Below are positions 26,936-35,479 of a stretch of DNA of 64,000 nt, piece after piece. Source of the stretch: an uncultured Opitutia bacterium (GTDB lineage: Bacteria; Verrucomicrobiota; Verrucomicrobiia; Opitutales; Opitutaceae); contig CAIKHO010000086.1 of assembly GCA_903827245.1 (NCBI GenBank), forward strand, positions 1 through 64,000. The letters are read 5' to 3'. Every line of letters begins with the position of its first letter. The first letter of the stretch is position 1. The position numbers and the translations under genes were made by a program. The notes beneath the pieces were generated by a model. That model was not told the DNA's origin, searched no databases, and saw only the letters and a program-made list of their open reading frames with translations.

Positions 26936-27682
26936 ATGCATGCACCCAAGCCGGCGACCCCGATCCCGGGCGTGAAATACAAGCGGATCATCCTGAAGCT
27001 GTCCGGCGAGGTGCTGCGCGGCGGCAAGTCCGGCGATCCCATCGATGCCCCCACCCTCGAGCGCACGTGCGCCCAGGTGAAGGAAATCCACGAGCTGGGA
27101 GTCGAGATCTGCGTCGTCATCGGCGGCGGCAACATCTTCCGCGGCCTCAACGGCGAGAAGCGCGGCGTCGACCGGACCACCGGCGACTACATGGGCATGC
27201 TCGCCACCGTCATCAACGGCCTCGCCCTCATGGACTGCCTGGAAAAGATGGGCGTCACCACCCGCGTCCAGAGCGCCATCCCGATGAACCAGATCGCTGA
27301 GCCGTTCATCCTCCGCCGCGCCATGCGCCACCTCGAGAAGAACCGCGTGGTTATCTTCGTCGCCGGCACCGGCAACCCCTACTTCTCCACCGACACCACC
27401 GCCGCCCTCCGGGCCAGCGAGATGCACGCCGACATCCTGATGAAGGCCACCAAGGTGGACGGCATCTACGACAAGGACCCGAAGAAATATCCCGACGCCG
27501 TCAAGTACGAGGAGATCACCTTCATCGACGCCCTCAAGCAGCGCCTGAACGTCATGGACTCGACCGCGTTCTCCCTCTGCCTCGACAACAACGTGCCCAT
27601 CCTCGTCTTCGACCTCAACGACGAGCACGCCATCCGCCGCGCCGTCCTCGGCGACAAGGTCGGCACGCTGGTCCGCAACTGA
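26936..27682 (+). CDS. pyrH: UMP kinase PyrH
   Basis: 248 residues from the ATG at 26936, the usual size. Amino-acid-kinase fold: [46 protein letters not shown] and [16 protein letters not shown]. It phosphorylates UMP to UDP in the cytosol, and as a hexamer is feedback-inhibited by UTP in most bacteria. It is followed by frr, the conserved pyrH-frr pairing, with a word repeat in the 103-bp gap. Confidence 0.97.
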   Translation: MHAPKPATPIPGVKYKRIILKLSGEVLRGGKSGDPIDAPTLERTCAQVKEIHELGVEICVVIGGGNIFRGLNGEKRGVDRTTGDYMGMLATVINGLALMDCLEKMGVTTRVQSAIPMNQIAEPFILRRAMRHLEKNRVVIFVAGTGNPYFSTDTTAALRASEMHADILMKATKVDGIYDKDPKKYPDAVKYEEITFIDALKQRLNVMDSTAFSLCLDNNVPILVFDLNDEHAIRRAVLGDKVGTLVRN

Positions 27683-27689
27683 TGTTGCG

Positions 27690-27774
27690 GACAGTTGAAA
27701 GTTTTGAGTTGAAGGTTGAAAGTCTCCGCTCCCGACACTCGCCACCTTCAACTTTCACCCTTCAACTTTCAACC
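27690..27774. repeat. GTTGAAAGT word inverted repeat between pyrH and frr
   Basis: Left side reads CAGTTGAAAGTTTTGAGTTG then AAGGTTGAAAGT; right side reads ACCTTCAACTTTCACCCTTC then AACTTTCAACC. The unit GTTGAAA repeats about every 8-14 bases in each arm. Other copies: 35230-35324 and a partial one at 36332-36393. Confidence 0.88.
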
Positions 27775-27785
27775 ATCCACCCACC

Positions 27786-28331
27786 ATGAGCCACCCCATC
27801 CTTTCCGATACGCAGGCCAAGATGAAGAAGGCCGTCGACTACACGCTGCACGAGTTCAGTTCCATCCACACCGGCAAGGCCACCCCGGCCATGGTCGAGG
27901 GCGTGATGGTCGAGGCCTACGGCTCCATGATGCGCCTCAAGGAGTGCGCCGCCATCAGCACGCCTGACCCGCGTCTCATCCAGGTCCAGCCGTGGGATGC
28001 CAGCCTGGTCAAGGCCGTCGAGAAGGCCATCCAGGCCGCCAACCTCGGCTTCAATCCCATCGTCGACGGCAAGCTCGTGCGCATCCCGCTGCCCGACATG
28101 AGCCGCGAACGCCGGCTCGAATTCGTCAAGACCGCCCACAAGCTCGCCGAGGAGGGCCGCGTGCATGTGCGCAATGTCCGCCGCGACGCCCTCGAGTCAG
28201 TCAAGAAGGCCAAGCCCCCCGAGGACGAGGCCAAGCGGCTCGAGAAGGACATCCAGGCAGCGACCGACAAATCGATCAAGGACATCGCCGACCATCTCGC
28301 GCACAAGGAGAAGGACCTGCTCGCCGTTTGA
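27786..28331 (+). CDS. frr: Ribosome recycling factor
   Basis: 181 residues, close to the normal 185. It has the family motifs SSIHTGKATPAMVEGVMVEA, RLIQVQPWDASLVKAVEKAI, PLPDMSRERRLEFVKTAHKL and VRNVRRDALESVKK. It works with EF-G to split the post-termination ribosome. Downstream of pyrH. Its stop codon is at the centre of a perfect 12-bp-arm palindrome (28318-28342). Confidence 0.98.
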   Translation: MSHPILSDTQAKMKKAVDYTLHEFSSIHTGKATPAMVEGVMVEAYGSMMRLKECAAISTPDPRLIQVQPWDASLVKAVEKAIQAANLGFNPIVDGKLVRIPLPDMSRERRLEFVKTAHKLAEEGRVHVRNVRRDALESVKKAKPPEDEAKRLEKDIQAATDKSIKDIADHLAHKEKDLLAV

Positions 28332-28342
28332 AACGGCGAGCA
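28318..28342. other. Perfect palindrome centred on the frr stop codon
   Basis: TGCTCGCCGTTT and AAACGGCGAGCA flank a single G; the TGA stop (28329-28331) sits at the centre. Five or six of the codons involved encode LLAV of Frr. There is no T-run, so it is not a typical intrinsic terminator. Confidence 0.7.
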
Positions 28343-28436
28343 AGCCCCAACCTCCAAGCTCCAATGAAACACCAATCATTGGAGCTTGAGGATTGAAGTT
28401 TCACTAGAGCTTGGATGTTGGAATTTGGAGTTTCAT
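28343..28436. repeat. TTGGAGCTTG word inverted repeat between frr and proB
   Basis: CAACCTCCAAGCTCCAATGA in the left part pairs with TTGGAGCTTGAGGATTG and with GAGCTTGGATGTTGGAATTT on the right; the unit CTCCAA/TTGGAG recurs at least five times. The right arm contains the ATG at 28415 that would extend proB. Confidence 0.8.
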
Positions 28437-28441
28437 CTTCC

Positions 28442-29572
28442 GTGTCTGCGTTAAAAAATAATTCCCACCCCGCGCCCCGGCGCGTGGTCATCAAGCTGGG
28501 CACCGGCGTCCTGACCTCCGGCATCGGCGAACTCGACACCGCCCGGATCGCCTGCGTCTGCGCCCAGATCGCCGCGCTCCGCGCGCGCGGCACCGAGGTC
28601 ATCGTGGTCTCCTCCGGCGCCGTCGGCCTCGGTATGGGCGCGCTCCGGCTGACCAAACGGCCCAAGGAGGTCTCCAAGACCCAGGCCTGCGCCGCCATCG
28701 GCCAGAGCCGGCTCATGCAGACCTGGCAGTCCGGCTTCGCCCCGCATGGCATCACCGTCGCGCAGGTGCTGCTCACCCACGAGGACCTGCGCGCGCGCGA
28801 ACGCTACCTCGGCATCAAGCAGTGCCTCGCCCAGCTCCTCGCCTACGGCGCCGTGCCCATCATCAACGAGAACGACACCGTCAGCGCCGCCGAAATCCAC
28901 GCCATGCTGAAGTTCGGCGACAACGACACGTTGTCCGCGATGGTCGCCAGCCTCACCGAGGCGCAGTACCTCGTCATTCTTTCCACCGCTCCCGGGCTGA
29001 TCGACCTGAAGGGCACCGGCGAGATCGTGCCCGTGGTGGAAAAGATCACGCCGGAGATCGAGGCCATGGCCGGCGGCACGACGAGCGAGACCGCCACCGG
29101 TGGCATGGTCAGCAAGATCTCCGCCGCGCGGATCGCCACCCGGGCCGGCTGTGGCGTCTTCATCGCCAGCGGCGCCGAGTCCGAGATCCTCGCCAAGCTT
29201 TTCTGCGGCCGCGGTCCCGGCACCTTCTTCGTGCCCAGCGGCCTGCCGCTCGAGGCGAAAAAGCGCTGGCTCGCCTACTTTCACCGCCCTGCCGGCTCCC
29301 TGCTGGTCAACGCCTGCGCCGTGCCCGTGATCCGTGGGCAGGGCCGCAGCCTCCTCGCCGTCGGCGTCACCGGCGCCAAGGGCGAGTTTGCCGCCGGTGA
29401 CATCGTCAATATCGCCGGCCCCGATGGCATCGTCTTCGCCCGCGGCAAGATCGCCTTCGCGAGCAAGGATATTCCCGTCCTCGCCGGCCTCAAGAGCGGC
29501 GACCTCCAGTCCCTCTATCCCGGCCGCAAGCACCTCGAGGTCGTCCATCGCAACGACCTGGTGCTGCTGTGA
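28442..29572 (+). CDS. proB: Glutamate 5-kinase ProB
   Basis: 376 residues from the GTG at 28442; an in-frame ATG at 28415 lies inside a repeat arm and adds nine residues foreign to the family. Kinase domain: RRVVIKLGTGVLTSG, EVIVVSSGAVGLGMGAL, PIINENDTVSAAEI and FGDNDTLSAMVAS. The C-terminal PUA domain starts near residue 285 (GSLLVNACAVPVIRGQGRSL). It phosphorylates glutamate to gamma-glutamyl phosphate, the first and proline-inhibited step of proline synthesis. No proA is adjacent. Confidence 0.96.
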   Translation: MSALKNNSHPAPRRVVIKLGTGVLTSGIGELDTARIACVCAQIAALRARGTEVIVVSSGAVGLGMGALRLTKRPKEVSKTQACAAIGQSRLMQTWQSGFAPHGITVAQVLLTHEDLRARERYLGIKQCLAQLLAYGAVPIINENDTVSAAEIHAMLKFGDNDTLSAMVASLTEAQYLVILSTAPGLIDLKGTGEIVPVVEKITPEIEAMAGGTTSETATGGMVSKISAARIATRAGCGVFIASGAESEILAKLFCGRGPGTFFVPSGLPLEAKKRWLAYFHRPAGSLLVNACAVPVIRGQGRSLLAVGVTGAKGEFAAGDIVNIAGPDGIVFARGKIAFASKDIPVLAGLKSGDLQSLYPGRKHLEVVHRNDLVLL

Positions 29573-29613
29573 AGGTGGCCGGAGCTCCGATCCACCCTCG
29601 GCCACCCGGAAGA

Positions 29614-29700
29614 TTTTTGGCCACAAATTACACCGATGGGCACTGATGATGGCATAGACTATTTGTGCCCATCGGTGAAATCTGTGGCTAGAAATCCGAT
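29614..29700. repeat. Family 1 inverted repeat
   Basis: Left arm TTTTTGGCCACAAATTACAC then CGATGGGCACTGAT; right arm ATTTGTGCCCATCGGTGAAA then TCTGTGGCTAGAAATC. It sits between the convergent proB and DUF4139 genes and is one of the more symmetric copies. Confidence 0.9.
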
Positions 29701-29791
29701 TGGATCGATTGGCTCCGGCTACATCGAAAGGGCGGGTTGAACCCCCGCCCTGCTTTCAAGCCGGAGTTCGGCGGATGGTTTCACGTTACCC

Positions 29792-31306
29792 TCACTGCCA
29801 GTTGTACCGCACCCGGTATGTCACCACCGTCTCGCCATTCGCGGGGACGCTCACGCGGAACTCCACCGCCTGCGCGTCCGTCTTGGTGAAATCGTTCGAC
29901 TTCTGCACGATGTCCCAGTTCGCCCAGCGGTAGAGCCGCTCCACCACGCGCACCTCGACGGCCTCCGCCTTGCGGTTGCGCAGCCGGATCTCGAACGCCT
30001 CCTCGGCCTGGTCCTGCCGGTTGTTCAGCTGGTAATCCGTGCGCTTGCGCTCGCCGACCAGGTCGAAGGCGTCGCCCGTGTAGATCTTCACCGTCTCGTC
30101 CTTCGGCGTGTGGTCGATCATGTTCTCGCCGGTGAACTCCAGCCGGCCGTCGGCGGCGTCCCGTCGGTAAAAGCGCGTGCGGCCCTTCGGCAGCGGCTGG
30201 CCGAGCCCGTTCGCCTCGCTGTTCTCGAATTCCTTCACGACCCAGACCTTCGGGTTCGACTGCGTGCCGTAGTCGCGGTTGTTGCGGATCATCTCGGGAT
30301 TCCAGCCGCGGAACTGCGGGCCGATCGCCGCGCCGTTGTAGAGGTAGGTCGTGCGCGCCTTGATCCCGTTGGCGCGGATGAACTCGACCTGCTTGGTCTC
30401 CCGATCGTGCAGGGTCGCCGGCCGCGGCAGCGAGTAGAGGTGAAATTCGTCGAAGGCTTTTTCCGTCACGACCTCCGCCATGTCCTTGAGCCGGGCGCCG
30501 GCCAGGGTCTCCGAGTAATAGCCCTGATCCCCCGCCGGCTGCAGCTTGCTCACGTCACCCGCCATTAGCTTGATCGTGGCGTTGTCGAAGGTCTTGCCGC
30601 TTTGGTTGTCGATCGTGATCCACCCGACCAGGTCGAGCGTGTCGCCCTTCTCCGGCGCGATCAGGTTGTAGGCCGCCTCCCAGCGCATGCCGCCGGTGAT
30701 GTAGCTGAGCTCGGCGTCGACCTTCACCGCCTTGTCGCTCGCAAATTTCCACGTGAGCATCGGCTTCAGGATGGCGTCATCAGACAACGCCGGGAAAATC
30801 GGCTCGCCCGGGAGCGAGAAGCGTAGCTTGCCGTCCACTTCCACGATCGGCTGTCCGGTTGCGGCCTGCATCGCCTGCTGCTGCTGGTAAAAGTTCTGCC
30901 CGTAGGATTGGCCGCCGGTCGCATTCGGCACGTAGCCGCTGCGGACGACCTTGCCCTTCACCGTGGACTCCTTGCCGGTCGCGTCGCGCACGAGGAAATC
31001 GAGCTCCTTGCCCTCGTACAGGGAGAGCAGCAGGCCCTGCGAGATGGTATCGGACCGGTAGTTCTGCTCGAGGATGCGCAGTGCGACCTTGCCCGCCGGG
31101 TCGCGCAGGACGACCGAGTCAGGCTCGAGGTGCACGGTCACGCCCGAGCAGGTCACGAGGTTGTCCCCCGCCTTCAGGTCGAGCGGCACGCGTTCGCGCA
31201 CCACGGCAAAGTTCTGGTTGTAGATGGTGAGGGAGGACTGGGCGGCCGCCGCCAAGGCGGACGCGGCCAGGAGGGCGGAAAAGGCAAGGGCACGTGGGAG
31301 GTTCAT
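29792..31306 (-). CDS. DUF4139-like secreted protein
   Basis: 504 residues from the ATG at 31306 with a signal peptide (ALAFSALLAASALAAAAQ). The sequence is beta-rich: SLTIYNQNFAVVRERVPLDL near the start, YITGGMRWEAAYNLIAPEKG in the middle, and a C-terminal half (PATLHDRETKQVEFIRANGI, GRTRFYRRDAADGRLEFTGE) that matches the general form of DUF4139 proteins. These are secreted or envelope proteins of unknown role, found widely in bacteria. It stands alone on the minus strand. Confidence 0.8.
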   Translation of the reverse strand: MNLPRALAFSALLAASALAAAAQSSLTIYNQNFAVVRERVPLDLKAGDNLVTCSGVTVHLEPDSVVLRDPAGKVALRILEQNYRSDTISQGLLLSLYEGKELDFLVRDATGKESTVKGKVVRSGYVPNATGGQSYGQNFYQQQQAMQAATGQPIVEVDGKLRFSLPGEPIFPALSDDAILKPMLTWKFASDKAVKVDAELSYITGGMRWEAAYNLIAPEKGDTLDLVGWITIDNQSGKTFDNATIKLMAGDVSKLQPAGDQGYYSETLAGARLKDMAEVVTEKAFDEFHLYSLPRPATLHDRETKQVEFIRANGIKARTTYLYNGAAIGPQFRGWNPEMIRNNRDYGTQSNPKVWVVKEFENSEANGLGQPLPKGRTRFYRRDAADGRLEFTGENMIDHTPKDETVKIYTGDAFDLVGERKRTDYQLNNRQDQAEEAFEIRLRNRKAEAVEVRVVERLYRWANWDIVQKSNDFTKTDAQAVEFRVSVPANGETVVTYRVRYNWQ

Positions 31307-31507
31307 GGCGGCTTCATGATTTCGATCACCCTTCAAACGTGCGAGCCGGGAATTAATTAGCCGCCACCTCCCGCCACCATCCGCGCCGTCGCACCCTCGG
31401 CCCCTTCCGCCACCACCGGTGGCCTTACGGGGGGACCGATCTTCCCCTCTCTTGTCCCCCCTTCGGTCCCTCCCCTCTACCCCAACTACCTGCTGGAGGC
31501 GTTCGTA

Positions 31508-31774
31508 ATGCAGTACCACAGCCCCCTCACCGCGCGCGAGTCGACGCGGCGGCTGGAACAGCATTGCACCGACACGAGCCGGGAAATCGTCGACGATGTC
31601 GTGAACCGTCGGTTCGACCTCATTCTCACCACGGATGACTGGTGCTTCTTTTGCGACATGGAAAAAATCCGCGCCAACTACGAGCTGCGCGACCGCCTCG
31701 ACCTGCCGATGCCGTTCACCTGCGATCACATTCAGTTCTGGTATCCCCGCACCCCGTCGGCCGCCGGTCCGTGA
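31508..31774 (+). CDS. Small protein of unknown function
   Basis: 88 residues, no signal or membrane span. The centre is rich in Asp, Trp and Cys (LTTDDWCFFCDMEKIRANYE, FTCDHIQFWYP). A CxxC (CFFC) and another Cys could bind a metal. Codon use matches neighbouring genes, which is the main support. It lies between the DUF4139 gene and the helicase gene. Confidence 0.6.
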   Translation: MQYHSPLTARESTRRLEQHCTDTSREIVDDVVNRRFDLILTTDDWCFFCDMEKIRANYELRDRLDLPMPFTCDHIQFWYPRTPSAAGP

Positions 31775-31801
31775 GCTTGGCGGTGTCAGCGTCTTCATCA
31801 C

Positions 31802-31903
31802 GGTAGGGCGCGGACTTCCTCCTTCGCCGAGCCTACGGCGGACAGGCCGTTCCGCGCCGGGCCCAAGGACAATCCCGGCGGCGAGCGGAGTCGCCGCCCT
31901 ACC
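31802..31903. repeat. GTAGGGCG inverted repeat (family 9), longer copy
   Basis: It has the same ends as 15917-15987 (GGTAGGGCGCGGAC on the left, GCGGAGTCGCCGCCCTACC on the right) but with about 30 extra bases in the first palindrome (CGGACTTCCTCCTTCGCCGA...GGACAGGCCGTTCCGCG). The shared words are near identical, so the two copies are recent relatives. Confidence 0.88.
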
Positions 31904-31983
31904 GCAATTTTCTGAATTTAAGACACCGCCGCATGGATTCTTCTTTGCGTCGGCGCGCCTTTCCGTGAGCGTCCTCGGGTTTC

Positions 31984-34026
31984 ATGGATTTTGTCCTCGA
32001 CCCATCGCGCCCATCGCCGGCCGGCCCTTCCTTCACCGCCTCGGCGAAGGTGGGCATCCCGCCGATCGACTTCCGCGCACAGTTGAATGACGAGCAGTTC
32101 AACGCCGTCACCGCGGCCCCCGGTCCGCTTCTCGTCCTCGCCGGCGCCGGCTCCGGCAAGACCCGCACCCTGACCTACCGCGTCGCCTACCTGCTCTCGC
32201 AGGGCGTGCAGCCCGGCGAAATCCTTCTCCTCACGTTCACCAACAAGGCCGCCAAGGAGATGCTCCATCGCGTCCACGACCTCACCGGCATCGAGCCGGC
32301 CCGGTTCTGGGGCGGCACCTTCCACTCGCTCGGCCACCGCGCGCTCCGGATCTACGGCGAGGCCGTGGGGTTGCCGCGCAACTTCACCATCCTCGACGCC
32401 GACGAGTCCGAGTCGCTCCTCAAGCAGGTAGTCGAGGCGGAGGACAAGGTGTTCTTCAAGGACAAGACCAACCCCCGCCCGGGCCCGCTCTTCAATGTCC
32501 TCTCCCTCGCGCGCAATACGCAGGTGTCCCTCGCCGAGACGGTCACGAAAAATTTCCCGCAGTACGCGGAGATCAGCCATCGTTTTCCCGCCTTCGCCGC
32601 CGCCTACCTCGCGAAGAAGCGTGCCCAGAATGTCGTGGACTACGACGATCTGCTCGAACTGTGGCTCGACCTTCTTCTCAAGGCGCCCGAGGTTGCGGCC
32701 TATTTCGCCCACCGCTTCCGGCACGTCCTCGTCGACGAGTACCAGGACACCAACACGCTCCAGGCGCAGATCGTCGACCGCCTCGCCGGCCACCACTGCA
32801 TCATGGCCGTCGGCGACGACGCCCAGTGCATCTACTCGTGGCGCGGCGCGAACTTCGAGAACATCATGACGTTCCCCGACCGCCACCCGGGCACCGTCAT
32901 CCATCGCATCGAGACCAACTACCGCTCCACCCCGGAGATTCTCAACCTCGCCAACGGCGTCCTGCTCGCCCAGCCCAAGGGCCGCCATTTCGACAAGGAA
33001 CTGCGCGCCGCCCGCGGCCACGCCCAGAAGCCGTATGTCGTCCAGACGATGGACGACCGCGAGCAGGCCGACTTCATCCTCAAGCGCATCCGCGCGCTGG
33101 TCGAGGACGAGGGCGTCTCCCTCGGCGAGATCGCCATCCTCTACCGTTCGCACTTCCTCGCCCTCGAGGTGCAGCTGGCGCTCTCGCGCGCCGGGCTGCC
33201 CTACCACATCACGAGCGGCGTGAAATTCTTCGAGCGCCAGCACATCCGCGATGCGGTCGCGCTGCTCCGCTTCGTCTACAACCCGGCCGACGCCCAAGCC
33301 TGGCAGCGCGTGGCCGTGCTGCTGCCGAAGATCGGCGAGAAGGGCGCCCAGAAGATCTACGCCGCCGCGCACGACCACGCGCGCCTCCTGCAGAAGAACT
33401 TCCTCGACGTGCTCCCGAGCGACGACGTGAAGAGCAAGGTGGCCAAGGACGCCCGCGACGACTGGCAGAATTTCTGCGATTCGCTCTCGCAGGTCGCCGA
33501 GAAGATGCGCACGGGCCGGCCCAGCGAGGCCGTCGAGACGGCGATCGACGGGTGGTACGGCGACTACCTCAAGGGCGCCTATGCCGACTACGTCGACCGG
33601 CTCGACGAACTGAAGGCGCTGGTCGGATTCGCCAGCCGCTTCGAGGAGATGCAGGACTTCCTCGCGCAGATCATGCTGTTGAACTCGGAGACCAGTGACC
33701 GCCAGGTCGACCCCGGCGCCGAGGCCGTGAAGCTCACGACGGTGCACCAGGCGAAGGGCCTCGAGTACGACATCGTCTTCCTGATCGGCCTGGCCGACGG
33801 CCAGTTCCCCGGCCGCCGCTCGATCGAGGCCGGCGACGTGGAGGAGGAGCGCCGCCTCTTCTACGTGGCCGTGACCCGCGCCCGCAACGAACTCTATCTC
33901 AGCTATCCCAAGGTCGCCACCCGCGCCGGCCCCGGCGGCATGATGCTCACCCCGAGCCGCTTCCTCGCGGAACTCTCGCCCGACCTTTACCAGCAGCTGA
34001 AAATCAAGCGGAGCTACGGCTGGTGA
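31984..34026 (+). CDS. UvrD/Rep/PcrA-family DNA helicase
   Basis: 680 residues, superfamily 1A. Q-motif region QLNDEQFNAVTAAPGPLLVL, Walker A AGAGSGKT at 53-60, motif Ia TFTNKAAKEM, motif II VDEYQDTN, motif III AVGDDAQCIYSWRGA, motif IV TNYRSTPEIL, motif V TVHQAKGLEYDIVFLIGLAD and motif VI RRLFYVAVTRARNELYLSYP are all present. It unwinds DNA 3' to 5' in repair or restart. Length is between Rep and UvrD, and the C-terminal tail is short. Which subtype (Rep, UvrD or PcrA) cannot be settled by eye. Confidence 0.95.
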   Translation: MDFVLDPSRPSPAGPSFTASAKVGIPPIDFRAQLNDEQFNAVTAAPGPLLVLAGAGSGKTRTLTYRVAYLLSQGVQPGEILLLTFTNKAAKEMLHRVHDLTGIEPARFWGGTFHSLGHRALRIYGEAVGLPRNFTILDADESESLLKQVVEAEDKVFFKDKTNPRPGPLFNVLSLARNTQVSLAETVTKNFPQYAEISHRFPAFAAAYLAKKRAQNVVDYDDLLELWLDLLLKAPEVAAYFAHRFRHVLVDEYQDTNTLQAQIVDRLAGHHCIMAVGDDAQCIYSWRGANFENIMTFPDRHPGTVIHRIETNYRSTPEILNLANGVLLAQPKGRHFDKELRAARGHAQKPYVVQTMDDREQADFILKRIRALVEDEGVSLGEIAILYRSHFLALEVQLALSRAGLPYHITSGVKFFERQHIRDAVALLRFVYNPADAQAWQRVAVLLPKIGEKGAQKIYAAAHDHARLLQKNFLDVLPSDDVKSKVAKDARDDWQNFCDSLSQVAEKMRTGRPSEAVETAIDGWYGDYLKGAYADYVDRLDELKALVGFASRFEEMQDFLAQIMLLNSETSDRQVDPGAEAVKLTTVHQAKGLEYDIVFLIGLADGQFPGRRSIEAGDVEEERRLFYVAVTRARNELYLSYPKVATRAGPGGMMLTPSRFLAELSPDLYQQLKIKRSYGW

Positions 34027-34055
34027 CGTTCAGCCCGACACCTTCAAAATCTCCA

Positions 34056-34081
34056 CGTAGGGGCGTTGCTTGCCGACGCCC
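34056..34081. repeat. GTAGGGGCGT short inverted repeat (family 12)
   Basis: ACGTAGGGGCGTTGCTTGCC then GACGCCC is a small stem-loop (GGGCGT...ACGCCC-type). A near-identical word lies at 54793-54818, in the centre of another repeat. Confidence 0.6.
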
Positions 34082-34181
34082 TCCGGCTGGATTACAATTG
34101 TTTCAACCTGACCCCCTTTTACCCCGTCGAAACAAGGGTCGGAACCAAACAGGTTGCCGCGGGTGATTCACCCAAGGCGAT

Positions 34182-34236
34182 CTGATCCTATCGGTCCGAC
34201 GAAAAGCGGACGGATCCTTTTCGTCGGCCCGATCAG
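34182..34236. terminator. Long hairpin between convergent genes
   Basis: CCGACGAAAAG (34196-34206) pairs perfectly with CTTTTCGTCGG (34217-34227), and CTGATC/GATCAG extend the outer stem with mismatches. It lies between the helicase gene (plus, ends 34026) and the PII-like gene (minus, ends 34249), so it may terminate both, although no T-run follows. Confidence 0.5.
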
Positions 34237-34248
34237 GTCTGGCCCGTC

Positions 34249-34692
34249 CTAGTTCGCGCCGGTTCCGGCCAGGACGGGCGATTTCGCCGGCACAGCCATG
34301 TCCAGGCTCTCAACGGGGCTGACGTAAACTTCCAGCTGCCGCGCCGGCGGCACGACCTTGCGCAGGGCAGCGACCACCTGCGGGACCGTTTCAGCAGGAA
34401 GGATCGCCTCGACGGTGATCCTGGCCTTGAACCGGATTTTGTAGGCCCGGCCGCGGAATACCCCCTCTTGGGTTCCCACGCCGAATTCCTTGAGCTCGGC
34501 CGCGGTGAAATGGCGCACGGCGCTTTCTTTCAGGATGTCGGTGACGGAATCGAGATCGGAGGGATCGAGAATGATCTGTAATTTTTTTATGACGGGATGA
34601 TGGATCGGAGTTGCTGACGGGATGATTTCAACTGTGTCCCATCCTACGCCATTTTTGGGCCGCCGGGTAATCAAGCGACGAAGGCAGACCAT
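34249..34692 (-). CDS. PII-like signalling protein with N-terminal extension
   Basis: 147 residues from the ATG at 34692, chosen because GGAG lies 5 bases upstream. From residue 34 on it reads as a PII protein: IKKLQIILDPSDLDSVTDIL, then a T-loop-like GTQEGVFRGRAYKIRFKARI, then VPQVVAALRKVVPPARQLEV. The canonical PII start Met aligns with an ATA codon (isoleucine), so translation must begin upstream or at a rare codon. The region before it (MVCLRRLITRRPKNGVGWDT) is unlike PII. It is clearly divergent from the GlnK at 4039-4377. Ligands and partner are unknown. Confidence 0.7.
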   Translation of the reverse strand: MVCLRRLITRRPKNGVGWDTVEIIPSATPIHHPVIKKLQIILDPSDLDSVTDILKESAVRHFTAAELKEFGVGTQEGVFRGRAYKIRFKARITVEAILPAETVPQVVAALRKVVPPARQLEVYVSPVESLDMAVPAKSPVLAGTGAN

Positions 34693-34893
34693 CAATTCTC
34701 CATCAAAGCCGCCGAGCCTTCCTGTCCCCACTTTCCTCAGGGCGGCATCGGGATCAGGCATGCCCGAGCGATCCACTTTGCGGCTGTCCGCTCCAAACCA
34801 TTTCACTCCACGATGCTATGCCGCGGGGTCTGGCCCGGTAAACGGCATGAGCATGCCAACTGAAACGTAGCGTCGTGGCGCGAACCCCGTCGC

Positions 34894-35151
34894 TCAATGG
34901 TGGTGGTCATGATCGTGGTGATGATCGTGCTCCCGCTGCTGCCGGCGCGATTGCTTCTTGGGCCGCGGGGTGGGCAGCTCGATCGTGGCCGCACGCACGA
35001 ACGGGTCCGCACCGATGACAATGATGCGACGGATCGGCTCGCCCGTGTCGGGATGCTTCTTCAGCACCGCATCCTTGATGGACTGGCGGATTTCATAACG
35101 CCGCACGGCCTTTCCGGGGCGCGGCAGGGTTTCATAGACGTAGGTGAGCAT
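34894..35151 (-). CDS. FmdB-like small protein with His-rich tail
   Basis: 85 residues from the ATG at 35151. The start MLTYVYETLPRPGKAVRRYE then IRQSIKDAVLKKHPDTGEPI RRII follows the FmdB/putative regulatory pattern (YxYE..., hP-x-(S/T)G-x-PVRR-hI), but the zinc-ribbon cysteines of classical FmdB are missing. The C-terminus ends in a charged stretch and a tail of alternating His and Asp (EHDHHHDHDHHH), which could bind Ni, Zn or Co. Function is unknown; a metal-handling role is an inference from the tail. Confidence 0.7.
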   Translation of the reverse strand: MLTYVYETLPRPGKAVRRYEIRQSIKDAVLKKHPDTGEPIRRIIVIGADPFVRAATIELPTPRPKKQSRRQQREHDHHHDHDHHH

Positions 35152-35229
35152 GGGAGGTACAGGAGCCAGACGGTCCGGACCATAGTTTGGAGACACAGGA
35201 CCCGGAGGCCAGTTTAAGCCGGAACGATG

Positions 35230-35324
35230 CGATTGAAAGTTGAAGGGTGAGAGTTGAAAAGACTGCGGCGGGTGGAGGTGGCACCCCGGACTTTCAACCT
35301 TCAGCTTTCACCTATCAACTGCAT
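35230..35324. repeat. GTTGAAAGT word inverted repeat
   Basis: Left arm GATTGAAAGTTGAAGGGTGA then GAGTTGAAAAG; right arm GACTTTCAACCTTCAGCTTT then CACCTATCAACTGCATG. Same family as 27690-27774. It lies between the FmdB-like gene and the methyltransferase gene, which are divergent. Confidence 0.85.
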
Positions 35325-35479
35325 GAATCCGGTTAAGCCTGACTCCATTTCGGGTTCTGGCTCATGGCGAAGAAGGCGAACGCTCCGAAAGCAGTTGAAG
35401 ACCGGTTGCGCCTGACTTTGCTTCCGACGGCCCCGCAGGCAGCTCCCAGCCGCAGCCACCCGGCCATCCCTCCGTCCCG

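Noticed and set aside
28415-28441. Longer ProB start at ATG 28415
   Set aside because: This ATG lies in the arm of an intergenic repeat and adds nine residues not found in ProB; the GTG at 28442 is closer to the conserved start.
34693-34806. Longer start for the PII-like gene (MKWFGADSRK)
   Set aside because: No SD and no coherent sequence; GGAG precedes the ATG at 34692.
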